DNA of 64,000 bases. It comes from Bacteroidales bacterium (GTDB lineage Bacteria; Bacteroidota; Bacteroidia; Bacteroidales; UBA932). The number at the start of each line of letters is the position of its first letter. Position 1 is the stretch's first letter. The translations under genes were made by a program, and so were the position numbers. This document shows, one piece after another, positions 7,324 through 16,345 of the stretch. The notes under the pieces are model-generated. The model was given only the letters and a program-made list of their open reading frames with translations. It did no database searches and had not been told where the DNA came from. The stretch spans positions 7,517 to 71,516 of the forward strand of contig JAEFAI010000010.1 of the NCBI GenBank assembly GCA_016291185.1. Direction: 5' to 3'.

Positions 7324-10142
7324 CGTCCGCAGATATTTTTAAAGTCACACCATTCGCAAGTCTTCGCATCCTCCGTCCGCCGGAAGGGAACGGCCGGGTC
7401 GGCGAGTTGGCCGAGCAGGCCGTGGAGCCGCTCTTCCATCAGGGTCACGAAGCGCCCGCCGACGGCCACGCTCTCCACCTCTTTGACGAAGAGGCGCGAA
7501 GGCTGGTAGATCGAGTTGACGATCCGGCTGCCTTTCAGGGCGGCGTCGCCCGCGACAAAGCGGTCGTAGAGATAAAGCTGGAGCGCGATCTTGGGGCGCT
7601 TGGCATTGTCGTCGCCAAAGAGCTTGTCCACCACCTCCTCGGCATTGGCATCGTTGATCAGGAAATCCTCGTCCGTAACCTTACCGGTCTTGTAGTCCAC
7701 CACGCGCACCTCGCCGGGCAACAAGCTGTCCAGCCGATCGATAAAGCCGATAAAGTGGAAGCCGTCGATGTCCGTGGTACGTTTCAGCTCGAGGCCGTGG
7801 ATGCGAAAGCGCTTCTGGCCGGCCGCGGCGAGCAGCTCCAGGTCGCGCTGGACCACCTTGCGGACATAGTGGCAGATCTGGTCTTCGAAGATGATGTTGC
7901 GCCCGCTTACCTCGAAACTGTGGAGCTTCTCGAGCATCTTTTCGCGAACGGTTTCCTTGATACGGGTGCCTTCCAACAGGGAGTGCAGGTAGTCGCAGGA
8001 GACTTCGGGCAGATCGTAAAGCTGCTGCATCGTCTCGTGGAAAACGTTACCGAAGTCGTTGGCCTCCAGCGCTTCGGTCACTTCCTCCTGCTCCTTGAGC
8101 CCGCAGACGACCTTATAATAGAATTTCGCCGGGCAGGAAAGGTAGTCCTGCAGGGCGGAAGCCGAGAGGTTCTTGCCCCGCAGAATCTCGAGGTGCTCCG
8201 CCGTCTTGGGAATCTCCGCGGCTTCTTCCTGTCCTTTGGCAATTTCCGCGCGCAGCGCGAAACGCCGGATGCGGGCACCGAAGTGCAGTTCCAGCTGCTT
8301 GATGTAGCGGCTCTCCTCGCCGCCCCGCACGCCTTCGGTGCGGGAGTCGAAGAGCAGCCACACCTGATCAGCGCGCTGGATCATCCGGTAGAAGTAGTAC
8401 GCCCAGACGGCGTCCTGGTATTCGTAGGTGGGCAGGCCGAAGCCCTTGCGGAGCTCCGCCGGCACGAAGGAAGAAGCGACGCTGCGGCGCGGAAACATGC
8501 CCTCGTTGCAGCTCAGCACGATCAGTTTCTTGAAATCCAGGGCGCGCGTCTCCAACGGGCCCATCACCTGCATCCCCTTCAGCGGCTCGCCCCGGAACGG
8601 GACCGCCGCCGCGCCGAGCAGCTTGCCCAGCAGGCGGAAGTAGGTGGCTGGGAGAATGTCCAGTTTGCAGCTGCGCAAACGCCCCACGGCGAGGTAATAC
8701 TCGCGGGCGAAATCCTGCTCCAGCGCCATCCCGGGCGCGTCCTTGAGCCGCGCGCCCAACTCGCCGAGCAACTCCTGCTGGTAGTCTTCCAGGGCGCGGA
8801 CGACCTCCTCTCCGGCCACGCCGGGATCCCGGACCACCGGCCGGAAGATCAGGTCAAAAAGCGGCAATCCGCTGAGTTCGGACTGCGGGATATAATAGCG
8901 GGCGTCCTTGCGCACGGCGGCGGCTTTCTCGTTGCCGGCCTCGCCCGTCACGGTCTTGAAAATGCTGTTGGAGAAGATGCTCCAGACCTGCCGGTGGTAG
9001 AAATACCACTGCCCGTCCTTCTCGCGAAGATGCATCTGCAAGGCGGCCACGTCATCCATCAGCGCGCTCAGGGCGCTGCCCGACATGGGGTAGCCCATGG
9101 TCACGTTGATTTCCGTGATGTGTGTCGGCAGGGAATTCAGCACCGGAATGAGCAGGCTCTCGTCCGGCAGGACGACGGCCGTATCGATGCCGCCGGCACC
9201 CAGACGGTCCAGCAGGGCGGGAATCTGCTTGGCCTGTCCCACGCCCGAGGGGACGCTCAGGACGTTGATCTCCGGCGTGCCAAGGCCCTCCGGGTCGGGG
9301 GCAAAGGCCTGGGGGAAATCGGTCACATTGTCCGCGAGGAACTTGGCGGACTTGTTATGCGGGTCGCGGATCCACTCGCTGCTGAAGTCCCAGCAGAACT
9401 CCGCCAGATGCGCCTGGTGCAGACGTCGCATCAACCGCTTCTCGCATTCGTTGAGGGCGTTCAGAGCGACGAAGACGAATTTCTTTACCTTCGGGAAGCG
9501 CTCTGCCATCAGGTCCGCAGCGGAACTGTCCTGCAGGCGCTCGGCCAGCTCCCGGTACACCTGCCCTTCCGTGTCCATGCCCTTCTCGCGCAGATGCGCG
9601 TGGAAATTGCGGTATAGCGGCAGCAACAGGTCCCAAATGCGCCGGAAGGCTTCCTTGTATTCGCCGCCCGTGTGGAAATGCTTCAGAAACTGCCGAATCG
9701 CGGCCTCTTGCGTCTCGTCCAGATACTCGAAACTGTCCTGGATGCTCCGGAAGTCGGCGATGTTCGTGAAGAGCTTCTCGGGATCGACGAGATATTTGTC
9801 CACGTCGGCGAAGTCCGACAGCAGCACGCCGCCCCAGAAGATGAATTCATCCAGCGACTCGGCCTTGGCCCCGTCTCGCTCGTAGAGCGGCTTATAGCAG
9901 TCGTAGAGCTCCAGCAGCAGGTGCACCTGGTCCGTCTGGCGGGCATCCGCGAGGCGGTAGAAGAAGTCGTTCATCGTGAACAGGGCCGGCACGCGCATCG
10001 GCTTTCCCCGCAGGCGAACGCATTCGCCCAGGTACATGCGGAAGAACGCCACGGAACGCCGGTTCGGGAGGATGAAGCACAGGTCTTCAACCCCTCCGGC
10101 GGCCTCGTAGTGCCGCGCCACCTGATCAAGGAACGGAGTCAT
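7320..10142 (-). CDS. addB: PD-(D/E)XK nuclease, AddB-like, Fe-S
   Basis: Partner of the AddA-like protein. An inactivated helicase-like N-terminal part (no proper Walker A) is followed by a C-terminal PDDEXK_1 nuclease domain: VDYKTGK near residue 815 and the QLYLYDRF motif. Four cysteines fit the AddB iron-sulphur staple: one in LSCPAKFYY (about 669) and three in CEWCDFKNIC (about 930-939). The start is set at ATG 10142 (MTPFLDQVARHYEA); the reading frame extends 13 codons further, but a TATATTTG box ends 6 nt before this ATG. 940 aa. Divergent from alr. Confidence 0.85.
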   Translation of the reverse strand: MTPFLDQVARHYEAAGGVEDLCFILPNRRSVAFFRMYLGECVRLRGKPMRVPALFTMNDFFYRLADARQTDQVHLLLELYDCYKPLYERDGAKAESLDEFIFWGGVLLSDFADVDKYLVDPEKLFTNIADFRSIQDSFEYLDETQEAAIRQFLKHFHTGGEYKEAFRRIWDLLLPLYRNFHAHLREKGMDTEGQVYRELAERLQDSSAADLMAERFPKVKKFVFVALNALNECEKRLMRRLHQAHLAEFCWDFSSEWIRDPHNKSAKFLADNVTDFPQAFAPDPEGLGTPEINVLSVPSGVGQAKQIPALLDRLGAGGIDTAVVLPDESLLIPVLNSLPTHITEINVTMGYPMSGSALSALMDDVAALQMHLREKDGQWYFYHRQVWSIFSNSIFKTVTGEAGNEKAAAVRKDARYYIPQSELSGLPLFDLIFRPVVRDPGVAGEEVVRALEDYQQELLGELGARLKDAPGMALEQDFAREYYLAVGRLRSCKLDILPATYFRLLGKLLGAAAVPFRGEPLKGMQVMGPLETRALDFKKLIVLSCNEGMFPRRSVASSFVPAELRKGFGLPTYEYQDAVWAYYFYRMIQRADQVWLLFDSRTEGVRGGEESRYIKQLELHFGARIRRFALRAEIAKGQEEAAEIPKTAEHLEILRGKNLSASALQDYLSCPAKFYYKVVCGLKEQEEVTEALEANDFGNVFHETMQQLYDLPEVSCDYLHSLLEGTRIKETVREKMLEKLHSFEVSGRNIIFEDQICHYVRKVVQRDLELLAAAGQKRFRIHGLELKRTTDIDGFHFIGFIDRLDSLLPGEVRVVDYKTGKVTDEDFLINDANAEEVVDKLFGDDNAKRPKIALQLYLYDRFVAGDAALKGSRIVNSIYQPSRLFVKEVESVAVGGRFVTLMEERLHGLLGQLADPAVPFRRTEDAKTCEWCDFKNICGR

Positions 10143-10147
10143 ACGTA

Positions 10148-10155
10148 CAAATATA
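10148..10155 (-). promoter_or_regulatory. -7 promoter box for addB (TATATTTG)
   Basis: Matches the Bacteroidota TAnnTTTG box. Its last G is 6 nt before the addB ATG, so the transcript would have almost no leader. No clear -33 TTTG. Confidence 0.7.
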
Positions 10156-10214
10156 AGAAAAATAACGCCATCCAAACACAAAACAGGCCCGGATACATTT
10201 CCCAGAAAAAGTAG

Positions 10215-10222
10215 TATCTTTG
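10215..10222 (+). promoter_or_regulatory. -7 promoter box for alr (TATCTTTG)
   Basis: TAnnTTTG match whose last G is 7 nt before the alr ATG at 10229; this decides the start against the TTG at 10220, which lies in the box. Confidence 0.75.
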
Positions 10223-10228
10223 CATGAT

Positions 10229-11347
10229 ATGCAAAAAGGGGAAAACGATTTCTCGCGTCTGGAGCTGCGTCTGCCTGCCTGCAGGAGCAACTACCGCTAC
10301 TTTCGCGGCCTGCTGAAGCCGACGACGAAGCTGCTTGTGCTTGTCAAGGCCAACGCCTACGGTCACGGTGCGGTGGAGTTTGCCTCTATGATGCAGCAGG
10401 AAGGCGCTGACTACCTGGCTGTTGCCCTGCCCGTCGAGGGCGTTGAGCTGCGCCGCAACGGTATCTCCCTGCCCATCCTGGTGCTCACCGCCGGGACGGA
10501 CTTCTTCCCCGAAATCATTGAGAACCACCTGGAGCCCGGCATTCCCAACCTCTATACATTAGAGGCCCTGTGCGCAGAGCTGCGTAGCCGCTCTCTCAAG
10601 CAGTTCCCCATTCACATCAAGCTCGACACCGGCATGCACCGCCTCGGCTTTATGACCGCGGAACTGCCCGCCCTGCTGGATTTCCTGGCCGCGCACGATG
10701 AGGTGCGCGTGCAGTCGATCTATTCGCACCTCGCCGCGGCGGAGGATCCCGCCGAGGACGACTTCACCCACGGGCAGATCGCAATGTTCGAGCGCAACGC
10801 GCAGACGGTCACCGACGCTCTCGGGTACAAGCCGATGTGGCATGTGCTCAACTCCGCCGGTATCGAGCGCTTCCCGGAGCACCAGCACGATATGGTGCGC
10901 CTGGGCATCGGCATCTACGGCATCAGCGCCCTGCCCGGCGTGCAGCTTGCCCCTGTGGCTTCGTTAAAGGTCAAGGTCCTGCAGGTCAAGACCCTCGGGC
11001 CGGAAGACGGCACCATCGGCTACGGCCGCCATGGCCACGTGGCTCCCACGGGCAGCGTAATCGCCACCATCCCGGTGGGCTACGCTGACGGCCTGGACCG
11101 CCACTTCGGCTGCGGCGCCGCGTCGTTCAGCGTCCGCGGCCACCGCGCCCCCACCATCGGCAACATCTGCATGGACATGTGTATGATCGACGTCACGGAC
11201 ATCCCGGGCGTGCAGGTCGGTGACACCGTGACCATCTTCGGCGAGGACCCGACCGTCGGGGAGCTCGCGCAGATCCTCGGGACCATCCCCTACGAAATCC
11301 TGACCTCGGTGCCCCGCCGCATCGAGCGCATCATCCTTCGTAAATAA
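10229..11347 (+). CDS. alr: alanine racemase
   Basis: PLP enzyme that makes D-alanine for peptidoglycan. The PLP lysine is K40 in VLVKANAYGHG; the conserved GYADG motif and the NICMDMCMIDVTD segment of the C-terminal beta domain are present. 372 aa, full length. ATG 10229 is chosen because the frame-extending TTG at 10220 overlaps the promoter box. No MurF domain is fused, unlike the MurF-Alr fusions seen in some Bacteroidota. The pepC gene follows 13 nt later and is probably co-transcribed. Confidence 0.94.
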   Translation: MQKGENDFSRLELRLPACRSNYRYFRGLLKPTTKLLVLVKANAYGHGAVEFASMMQQEGADYLAVALPVEGVELRRNGISLPILVLTAGTDFFPEIIENHLEPGIPNLYTLEALCAELRSRSLKQFPIHIKLDTGMHRLGFMTAELPALLDFLAAHDEVRVQSIYSHLAAAEDPAEDDFTHGQIAMFERNAQTVTDALGYKPMWHVLNSAGIERFPEHQHDMVRLGIGIYGISALPGVQLAPVASLKVKVLQVKTLGPEDGTIGYGRHGHVAPTGSVIATIPVGYADGLDRHFGCGAASFSVRGHRAPTIGNICMDMCMIDVTDIPGVQVGDTVTIFGEDPTVGELAQILGTIPYEILTSVPRRIERIILRK

Positions 11348-11360
11348 TTATTTACCCCAT

Positions 11361-12731
11361 ATGAAGAAGACTCTCTCTCTGCTCGCGCTGACGCTCCTCT
11401 GCGTCGGTGCGGCCGCGCAGCCGAAAGGCGCCATCACCCCTCAGATGCTTTCCGAGATCCGCAAGGGCTACGAAGGCACGACCTCCGACAAGGCCATCCG
11501 CAATGCGCTGAACACCACCTCTATCGCCGTTCTCTCGGCCAACGCCGAGAACGCTGCAATGATCGACACGGAGTTCTCCGACCGCGTCAAGACCTGGGGC
11601 ATCACCGACCAGAAATCCTCCGGCCGCTGCTGGCTCTTCACGGGCTTGAACGTGTTGCGCGCCGCGGCTGCCGACAAGCACGGCCTGGGCGACTTCCGCT
11701 TCTCGCAGAGCTACAACTTCTTCTATGACCAGCTCGAGAAGGCCAATCTCTTCCTGCAGGCCGTCATCGACACCCGCGACAAGGCCTTCGACGACCGCGA
11801 GGTGGACTGGCTGTTCAGCAACCCCATCAGCGACGGCGGCACCTTCACGGGCGTGGCCAATCTGGTGATGAAGTACGGCGTCGTGCCCGCAAACGTGATG
11901 CCCGAGAGCCTCTCGGCCAACAATACTTCCGCGATGGCCACCCAGCTCAAGACCCTGCTGCGCCGCGACGGCCTGAAGCTTCGCCAAACGCCCACCGGCG
12001 TCAAGGCCAAAGACCTGCCGGCTTTCCTGGAGAAGCAGAAGACCGAAATGCTAGGGGAGGTCTATCATGTCCTGGCCCTCTGCCTCGGCGTTCCGCCGAC
12101 CGAGTTCGCGTGGAAGGGCAAGACCTACACCCCGCAGTCCTTCTACCAGGAGCTGCTGGGCTACGACCTGGAGAATAACTACGTGATGCTGATGAACGAC
12201 CCCTGCCGCGAATACGGCAAGGTCTATGAGATCCAGTACGACCGCCACCTCTACGACGGGCAGAACTGGCTCTACGTCAATCTTCCCATCGAGCGCATCA
12301 AGGAGATGGCCATCGCCTCGATCAAGGCCAACAAGGCCATGTACTTCTCCTGCGACGTGAACAAATTCCTCGACCGTAGCAAGGGCGTGGCCGATCTCAA
12401 GAACTTCGACTACGAATCCCTGCTGGGTGTGGACCTGTCCATGAATAAGCGCGAGCGTGTGATGACGCACGCGAGCGGCTCTTCCCACGCCATGACCCTC
12501 ATCGCCGTGGACCTCAAGGACGGCGTGCCGCAGAAGTGGATGGTGGAGAACAGTTGGGGCGCGGCCTCCGGCTATCAGGGCAACATCATCATGACCGACG
12601 AGTGGTTCAACGAGTACATGTTCCGCCTCGTGGTGGAGAAGCAGTTCGTGCCCGCCGACGTCCTGAAGATGCTCGAGCAGAAGCCCATCCTGCTCCCCGC
12701 CTGGGACCCGATGTTCCTCGGTGAGGAGTAG
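11361..12731 (+). CDS. pepC: C1 family aminopeptidase (PepC/bleomycin hydrolase type), secreted
   Basis: Papain-fold cysteine peptidase of the C1B family. The triad is visible: C90 in SSGRCWLFTG, H376 in GSSHAMTL and N397 in VENSWG. A signal peptide (MKKTLSLLALTLLCVGAAAQ) places it in the periplasm, unlike cytosolic PepC of Firmicutes. 456 aa, full length. It follows alr by 13 nt and ends in a strong terminator. Confidence 0.9.
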   Translation: MKKTLSLLALTLLCVGAAAQPKGAITPQMLSEIRKGYEGTTSDKAIRNALNTTSIAVLSANAENAAMIDTEFSDRVKTWGITDQKSSGRCWLFTGLNVLRAAAADKHGLGDFRFSQSYNFFYDQLEKANLFLQAVIDTRDKAFDDREVDWLFSNPISDGGTFTGVANLVMKYGVVPANVMPESLSANNTSAMATQLKTLLRRDGLKLRQTPTGVKAKDLPAFLEKQKTEMLGEVYHVLALCLGVPPTEFAWKGKTYTPQSFYQELLGYDLENNYVMLMNDPCREYGKVYEIQYDRHLYDGQNWLYVNLPIERIKEMAIASIKANKAMYFSCDVNKFLDRSKGVADLKNFDYESLLGVDLSMNKRERVMTHASGSSHAMTLIAVDLKDGVPQKWMVENSWGAASGYQGNIIMTDEWFNEYMFRLVVEKQFVPADVLKMLEQKPILLPAWDPMFLGEE

Positions 12732-12752
12732 TCTTCTCCGATGATACAAAAC

Positions 12753-12786
12753 AAAAAAACGCCAGCCCATCGGGTTGGCGTTTTTC
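12753..12786. terminator. bidirectional Rho-independent terminator, pepC/rpmH
   Basis: A 10-bp stem (12759-12768 with 12772-12781, one G-T pair) with a 3-nt loop, flanked by an A run on the left and a T run on the right, so it can end pepC (+) and rpmH (-). Confidence 0.85.
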
Positions 12787-12805
12787 TTTCCGAAAGGTCC
12801 GCTTT

Positions 12806-12958
12806 CTACCAGCGATCCTCAGAGGAAACGGTGAGCTTCTTGCGGCCGTGGGCGCGACGGGAAGCGAGAACCCGGCGGCCATTCGGCGTGCTCATACGCT
12901 CGCGGAAGCCGTGCTTGTTGACACGCTTGCGGTTGGAAGGTTGATAAGTCCTTTTCAT
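12806..12958 (-). CDS. rpmH: 50S ribosomal protein L34
   Basis: 50-residue basic protein starting [20 protein letters not shown] and containing [20 protein letters not shown], the classic L34 sequence; it is part of the large ribosomal subunit. ATG at 12958, stop TAG at 12806. A TACCTTTG box lies 36 nt upstream, inside the 3' end of rsmG. rnpA, its usual neighbour, is not next to it here; rsmG is. Confidence 0.97.
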   Translation of the reverse strand: MKRTYQPSNRKRVNKHGFRERMSTPNGRRVLASRRAHGRKKLTVSSEDRW

Positions 12959-12977
12959 ATCTGCTATTTTTTAGTTT

Positions 12978-13598
12978 TCAGAATTTGGGAGGGCAAAGGT
13001 AATCTTTTCCGATTTCAATTACAAATTTTTCTGCAAAATATTCATCTTTCAGCCATTCATCGACCCTCCAGGTCCGGATTTTCCCGGGTTCGACCCGGCA
13101 TTTGCGGGTCAGTTCGGAGATCTCGGCGTTCACGTCTCCGCCCTTCAGATAGAGGATGCTGCGGCGGAATTTGCCCTTCACCCAGGGGTAGAAATTGTCC
13201 AGCGAGGTCACGGCACGGGACACCACCCAGTCGAATGGGCCGGCCAGGCTCTCGGCGCGGGCGTTGACACAGGTCACGTTCTGCAGGCCCAGGCTGTCGG
13301 CGACCGCCTGGGCGACCTTGATTTTCTTGCCGATCGAGTCGCAGAGGGTAAAATGCGCGGAGGGAAACTCGGTTGCGAGCGGAATGCCGGGGAAGCCGCC
13401 GCCGGTGCCCAGGTCCAGGATCTGAGCGCCGTCAAAACCACCCGGGCAGAAGCGGTTGACGTATTCCGCGATGGCGAGCGAATGGAGGATATGATGCTCG
13501 TAGAGCGCGTCGATGTCCTTGCGGGACACGACGTTGATGCGCTCGTTCCATTCGCGGTACAGCGCCACCATCGGAGCATATTCTGCAGCTGATTTCAC
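12978..13598 (-). CDS. rsmG: 16S rRNA m7G527 methyltransferase RsmG
   Basis: Class I SAM methyltransferase (GidB) that methylates G527 in 16S rRNA. SAM-binding loop ILDLGTGGGFPGIPLA and the N-terminal YREWNERINVVSRKD pattern are present. 206 aa, full length. The start is a GTG at 13598, supported by a TAACTTTG box ending 5 nt before it. Divergent from mscS. The C-terminal end holds the promoter box of rpmH. Confidence 0.93.
   Translation of the reverse strand: MKSAAEYAPMVALYREWNERINVVSRKDIDALYEHHILHSLAIAEYVNRFCPGGFDGAQILDLGTGGGFPGIPLATEFPSAHFTLCDSIGKKIKVAQAVADSLGLQNVTCVNARAESLAGPFDWVVSRAVTSLDNFYPWVKGKFRRSILYLKGGDVNAEISELTRKCRVEPGKIRTWRVDEWLKDEYFAEKFVIEIGKDYLCPPKF
12994..13001 (-). promoter_or_regulatory. 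-7 promoter box for rpmH (TACCTTTG)
   Basis: TAnnTTTG match inside the 3' end of rsmG; last G 36 nt before the rpmH ATG, giving a short leader for the r-protein mRNA. Confidence 0.6.
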
Positions 13599-13602
13599 GC
13601 TG

Positions 13603-13610
13603 CAAAGTTA
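13603..13610 (-). promoter_or_regulatory. -7 promoter box for rsmG (TAACTTTG)
   Basis: Last G is 5 nt before the rsmG GTG start. Lies 10 bp from the opposite-strand mscS box. Confidence 0.7.
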
Positions 13611-13620
13611 AGAAAAATCG

Positions 13621-13628
13621 TATATTTG
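13621..13628 (+). promoter_or_regulatory. -7 promoter box for mscS gene (TATATTTG)
   Basis: Last G is 7 nt before the ATG at 13635, the same spacing as at alr, tatD, dnaX and the porin. Confidence 0.7.
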
Positions 13629-13634
13629 TAGTCT

Positions 13635-14567
13635 ATGATGCACCAGATCCTACAATCTATCCCCATCCCCGCCGAAGAAATCATCGAGCGGGCGGACTCC
13701 GCCAAGGCCGCAGCAAGTCAGTTCAGGGAAAAACTGGTCACCGACCCGGGGACGGCCCTGCAGGAGCTCGGCCACGACGCCCTGCAGTTCGGCATAAAAG
13801 TCCTGATCGCCCTCGTCCTGTATTTCATCGGCGCCTGGTTGATCAAGCGCGTCAAGCGCGCGCTGGAGCGCTACTTCAAGCGCAAGAAGACCGACCGGGC
13901 GATGGCCACGTTCGTCTCCAGTTTCGTGTCCATCACCCTGACCGTCCTGCTGTTCATCGCGCTCGTGGGCACGCTCGGGGTCAACACCACCTCGCTGGCC
14001 GCCCTGCTGGCCGCAGGCGGCATGGCCCTCGGCATGGCGCTGAGCGGCACGGTGCAGAACTTCGCCGGCGGGCTGATGCTGATGATCTTCAAGCCCTTCA
14101 AGGCCGGCGACTACATCGAGGCCCAGGGCTATGCCGGCATCGTCACCGAAGTCACCATCGTGGGTACGCACCTGACCACCATCGACAACCGCCGCGTGGT
14201 CCTGCCCAACGGCGCCCTTTCCAACGGCAATATCGTCAATTACAGCAGCTTCCCGCTGCGCCGGATTGATCTTCCCGTGAACGTGGAATACGGCACCGAC
14301 GCTGCCGCGTGCAAGGAGAAGCTCCTGGAAATCATTCGCGAGGACACCCGGGTTCTGGACGCACAGACGCCGGGCGCCGCCGATCCTTTCGTGGCGGTAC
14401 AGAAGCTTGCCGACAGCGCCGTCACCTTTATTGTCCGCGTGTGGGTGACGGGGGCCGACTACTGGCCGGTCCAGTTCGACCTCAACGAACGCATCTACAC
14501 CGAGCTCCCCCAGGCCGGGATCAAATTCCCCTTCCCGCAGCTGGATGTCCATATGTACCATGAATAG
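13635..14567 (+). CDS. small-conductance mechanosensitive channel, MscS family
   Basis: Inner-membrane tension-gated channel for osmotic downshock. An amphipathic N-terminus is followed by three hydrophobic segments (about residues 55-75, 95-118, 122-145; the last is the Ala/Gly-rich pore helix LAALLAAGGMALGMALSGTV), then the beta domain GDYIEAQGYAGIVTEVTIVG with LPNGALSNGNIVNYS, and the alpha/beta C-terminal vestibule. 310 aa, typical for MscS. The last codons overlap the next gene. Confidence 0.92.
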   Translation: MMHQILQSIPIPAEEIIERADSAKAAASQFREKLVTDPGTALQELGHDALQFGIKVLIALVLYFIGAWLIKRVKRALERYFKRKKTDRAMATFVSSFVSITLTVLLFIALVGTLGVNTTSLAALLAAGGMALGMALSGTVQNFAGGLMLMIFKPFKAGDYIEAQGYAGIVTEVTIVGTHLTTIDNRRVVLPNGALSNGNIVNYSSFPLRRIDLPVNVEYGTDAAACKEKLLEIIREDTRVLDAQTPGAADPFVAVQKLADSAVTFIVRVWVTGADYWPVQFDLNERIYTELPQAGIKFPFPQLDVHMYHE

Positions 14568-15588
14568 ACTCCTTCAACTCTACCGCGACTGGGCCGGCGC
14601 CGAGCCGGACGCGACCCAGCTGCTGCCGCTGTCGGGCAGCGCGCGCAAGTACTACCGGATGAGCGGCGCAGGCGGTACCGTCATCGGCTGCATCGGCACG
14701 AATCCGGCGGAGAACCGCGCCTTCCTCACGCTCGACGCGCAGTTCTGCGACCACGGGCTCCACGCCCCGGCCGTCTATGGCGTGTCGCCGGACGGGATGG
14801 CTTACCTGCAGGAGGATCTGGGCGACGGCCAGCTCTTTGAGCTGCTGAAGCCCGCCCTCGCGGACGGATCCTTCTCCCCGGAGCAACTGGACTGGCTGCA
14901 CGACACGATGGCGCTGCTGCCCGCCGTGCAGTTCAAGGTGGGCGAGGGCCTGGACTGGAGCGTCTGCTTCCCCGACCGGGAATTCAACGCCCGGATGGTG
15001 GACTTCGACCTGAATTATTTCAAATACGATTTCCTCAAGCTCACAGGGCTGGAATTCAACGAGATCCGCCTGCAGGACGACTTCGACCGCCTGCGTGCGG
15101 ACGCACTCGATTTTGAAGGAGACACCTTCATGTACCGCGACTTCCAGGCGCGCAACGTGATGATCCGGGGCGGCGAGCCCTGCTTCATTGACTTTCAGGG
15201 CGGCCGCCGCGGGCCAGTGCAATACGACCTGGCGTCCTTCCTTTGGAATGCTGGTACGCATTTCTCCGCCGCGCTGCGGCGCGAGCTGGAGGGCGTCTAT
15301 CTGCGCGCGCTCGACGCGTTCCGCCCGGTGGACGAAAAAGACTTCTACCGCCGCTACCGCTTGCTCACGCTCTTGCGCCTGCTGCAGGAGACGGGGGCCT
15401 ACGGCTTCCGCGGCCTGATCGAGCGCAAGCAACTCTTCCTGGACTGCATCCCGACCGTGCTGGGCTGCTTCCGGGAACTGACCGCCGAGCCCTTCGCGCG
15501 CTACCCGTACCTGACGGAAACGCTGCAGCGGCTTGCGAACGACTGGGACGGCCGGACCATCCTGCCCGGCATGGAGGTGGCGCTATGA
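14560..15588 (+). CDS. APH-fold sugar kinase, AmgK-like
   Basis: Aminoglycoside-phosphotransferase-fold kinase. The catalytic loop reads YRDFQARNVM (Y192, D194) and the metal-binding segment IDFQGGRRGPVQYDLASF, closely matching AmgK (MurNAc/GlcNAc anomeric kinase), with Tyr where AmgK and most APH kinases have His. ATG 14560 is chosen over 14545 because it shortens the overlap with mscS to 8 nt and starts MNRLLQLYRDW. 342 aa. It overlaps the downstream nucleotidyltransferase by ATGA, as in amgK-murU pairs. The substrate is an inference. Confidence 0.75.
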   Translation: MNRLLQLYRDWAGAEPDATQLLPLSGSARKYYRMSGAGGTVIGCIGTNPAENRAFLTLDAQFCDHGLHAPAVYGVSPDGMAYLQEDLGDGQLFELLKPALADGSFSPEQLDWLHDTMALLPAVQFKVGEGLDWSVCFPDREFNARMVDFDLNYFKYDFLKLTGLEFNEIRLQDDFDRLRADALDFEGDTFMYRDFQARNVMIRGGEPCFIDFQGGRRGPVQYDLASFLWNAGTHFSAALRRELEGVYLRALDAFRPVDEKDFYRRYRLLTLLRLLQETGAYGFRGLIERKQLFLDCIPTVLGCFRELTAEPFARYPYLTETLQRLANDWDGRTILPGMEVAL

Positions 15589-16313
15589 AAGCGATGGTTT
15601 TCGCCGCCGGGCTCGGGACCCGGCTCCGCCCGCTGACAGACAAAATGCCCAAGGCGCTCGTCCCCGTGCGGGGCGTACCGATGCTCGGGCGCGTGCTGAC
15701 CAAACTGCGCGGCGCGGGGATCGACTCCTTCGTCGTAAATGTGCACCATTTCGCGGAGCAGATTGAGCACTACCTGTCGGACCACGATTTCGGCGCCCCC
15801 GTGGCCATCTCCCGCGAACCTGGCGAGCCGCTGGAGACCGGCGGCGGCATCAAGCACGCCGCGCCGCTGCTCCATTCTGGCGAGGGCCGCTTTCTCGTCC
15901 ACAACGTGGACATCCTCAGCGACCTGGACGTGCGCTGGTTTCTCGCGCAGGACGATCCTTCGTCGCTGGCGACCCTGCTTCTGATCGACGCGCCCGCCGA
16001 CCGCTGCCTGCTTTTCGACGACGACATGCGGCTCGTGGGCTGGATGCGCAACAGTACCGGCGAAGTCAAGAGCCCGTACCTGCCGGACTTCGACCCCACG
16101 AAATACCGCCGCTACTCTTTCTGCGGCATCCACATCATTTCCGAGGCCGTTTTCGGGAAGATGGCCGCCTGGCCCGACCAGTTCTCCATCATCGATTTCT
16201 ACCTCTCGGAATGCGCCGCCGGCACGATCCGCGGCGTCGTGGCCCCGGACCTGCAACTGATTGACATCGGCAGTCCGGAGAAGCTCTCGGAGGCGCAAAG
16301 CGCCACTTTTTGA
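15585..16313 (+). CDS. NDP-sugar nucleotidyltransferase, MurU-like
   Basis: NTP-transferase fold with the signature GLGTRLRPLTDKMPKAL (residues 9-25, K23 conserved). 242 aa, the single-domain size of MurU (MurNAc-1-P uridylyltransferase) rather than of RmlA or GlmU. The reading frame extends upstream, but ATG 15585 overlaps the kinase stop and gives the normal MKAMVFAAGLGTR start. With the kinase it may form a cell-wall sugar salvage step that bypasses de novo UDP-MurNAc synthesis; mannose-1-P guanylyltransferase is an alternative. Confidence 0.78.
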   Translation: MKAMVFAAGLGTRLRPLTDKMPKALVPVRGVPMLGRVLTKLRGAGIDSFVVNVHHFAEQIEHYLSDHDFGAPVAISREPGEPLETGGGIKHAAPLLHSGEGRFLVHNVDILSDLDVRWFLAQDDPSSLATLLLIDAPADRCLLFDDDMRLVGWMRNSTGEVKSPYLPDFDPTKYRRYSFCGIHIISEAVFGKMAAWPDQFSIIDFYLSECAAGTIRGVVAPDLQLIDIGSPEKLSEAQSATF

Positions 16314-16331
16314 GAATCCCCCAAAAGTGGT

Positions 16332-16339
16332 TAACTTTG
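16332..16339 (+). promoter_or_regulatory. -7 promoter box for porin gene (TAACTTTG)
   Basis: Last G is exactly 7 nt before the GTG start at 16346, which supports this GTG. Confidence 0.7.
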
Positions 16340-16345
16340 TAGATT

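Noticed and set aside
5482..9617. Very long open frames on the + strand opposite addA and addB (up to 777 codons)
   Set aside because: They are antisense shadows caused by high GC codon use; the - strand frames carry all helicase and nuclease motifs.
4537..10142. AddAB, RecQ and DprA as parts of a new defence system
   Set aside because: All are ordinary recombination genes scattered in separate operons; no toxin, nuclease effector or phage-linked partner is near.
13075..13110. CCCGGGTTCGACCCGG in rsmG as a family A palindrome
   Set aside because: It lacks the GAGATT/AATGAC ends and encodes normal RsmG C-terminal residues.
12753..13640. rpmH next to rsmG as a sign of the replication origin
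   Set aside because: No dnaA, rnpA, DnaA-box cluster or A/T-rich unwinding region is visible.
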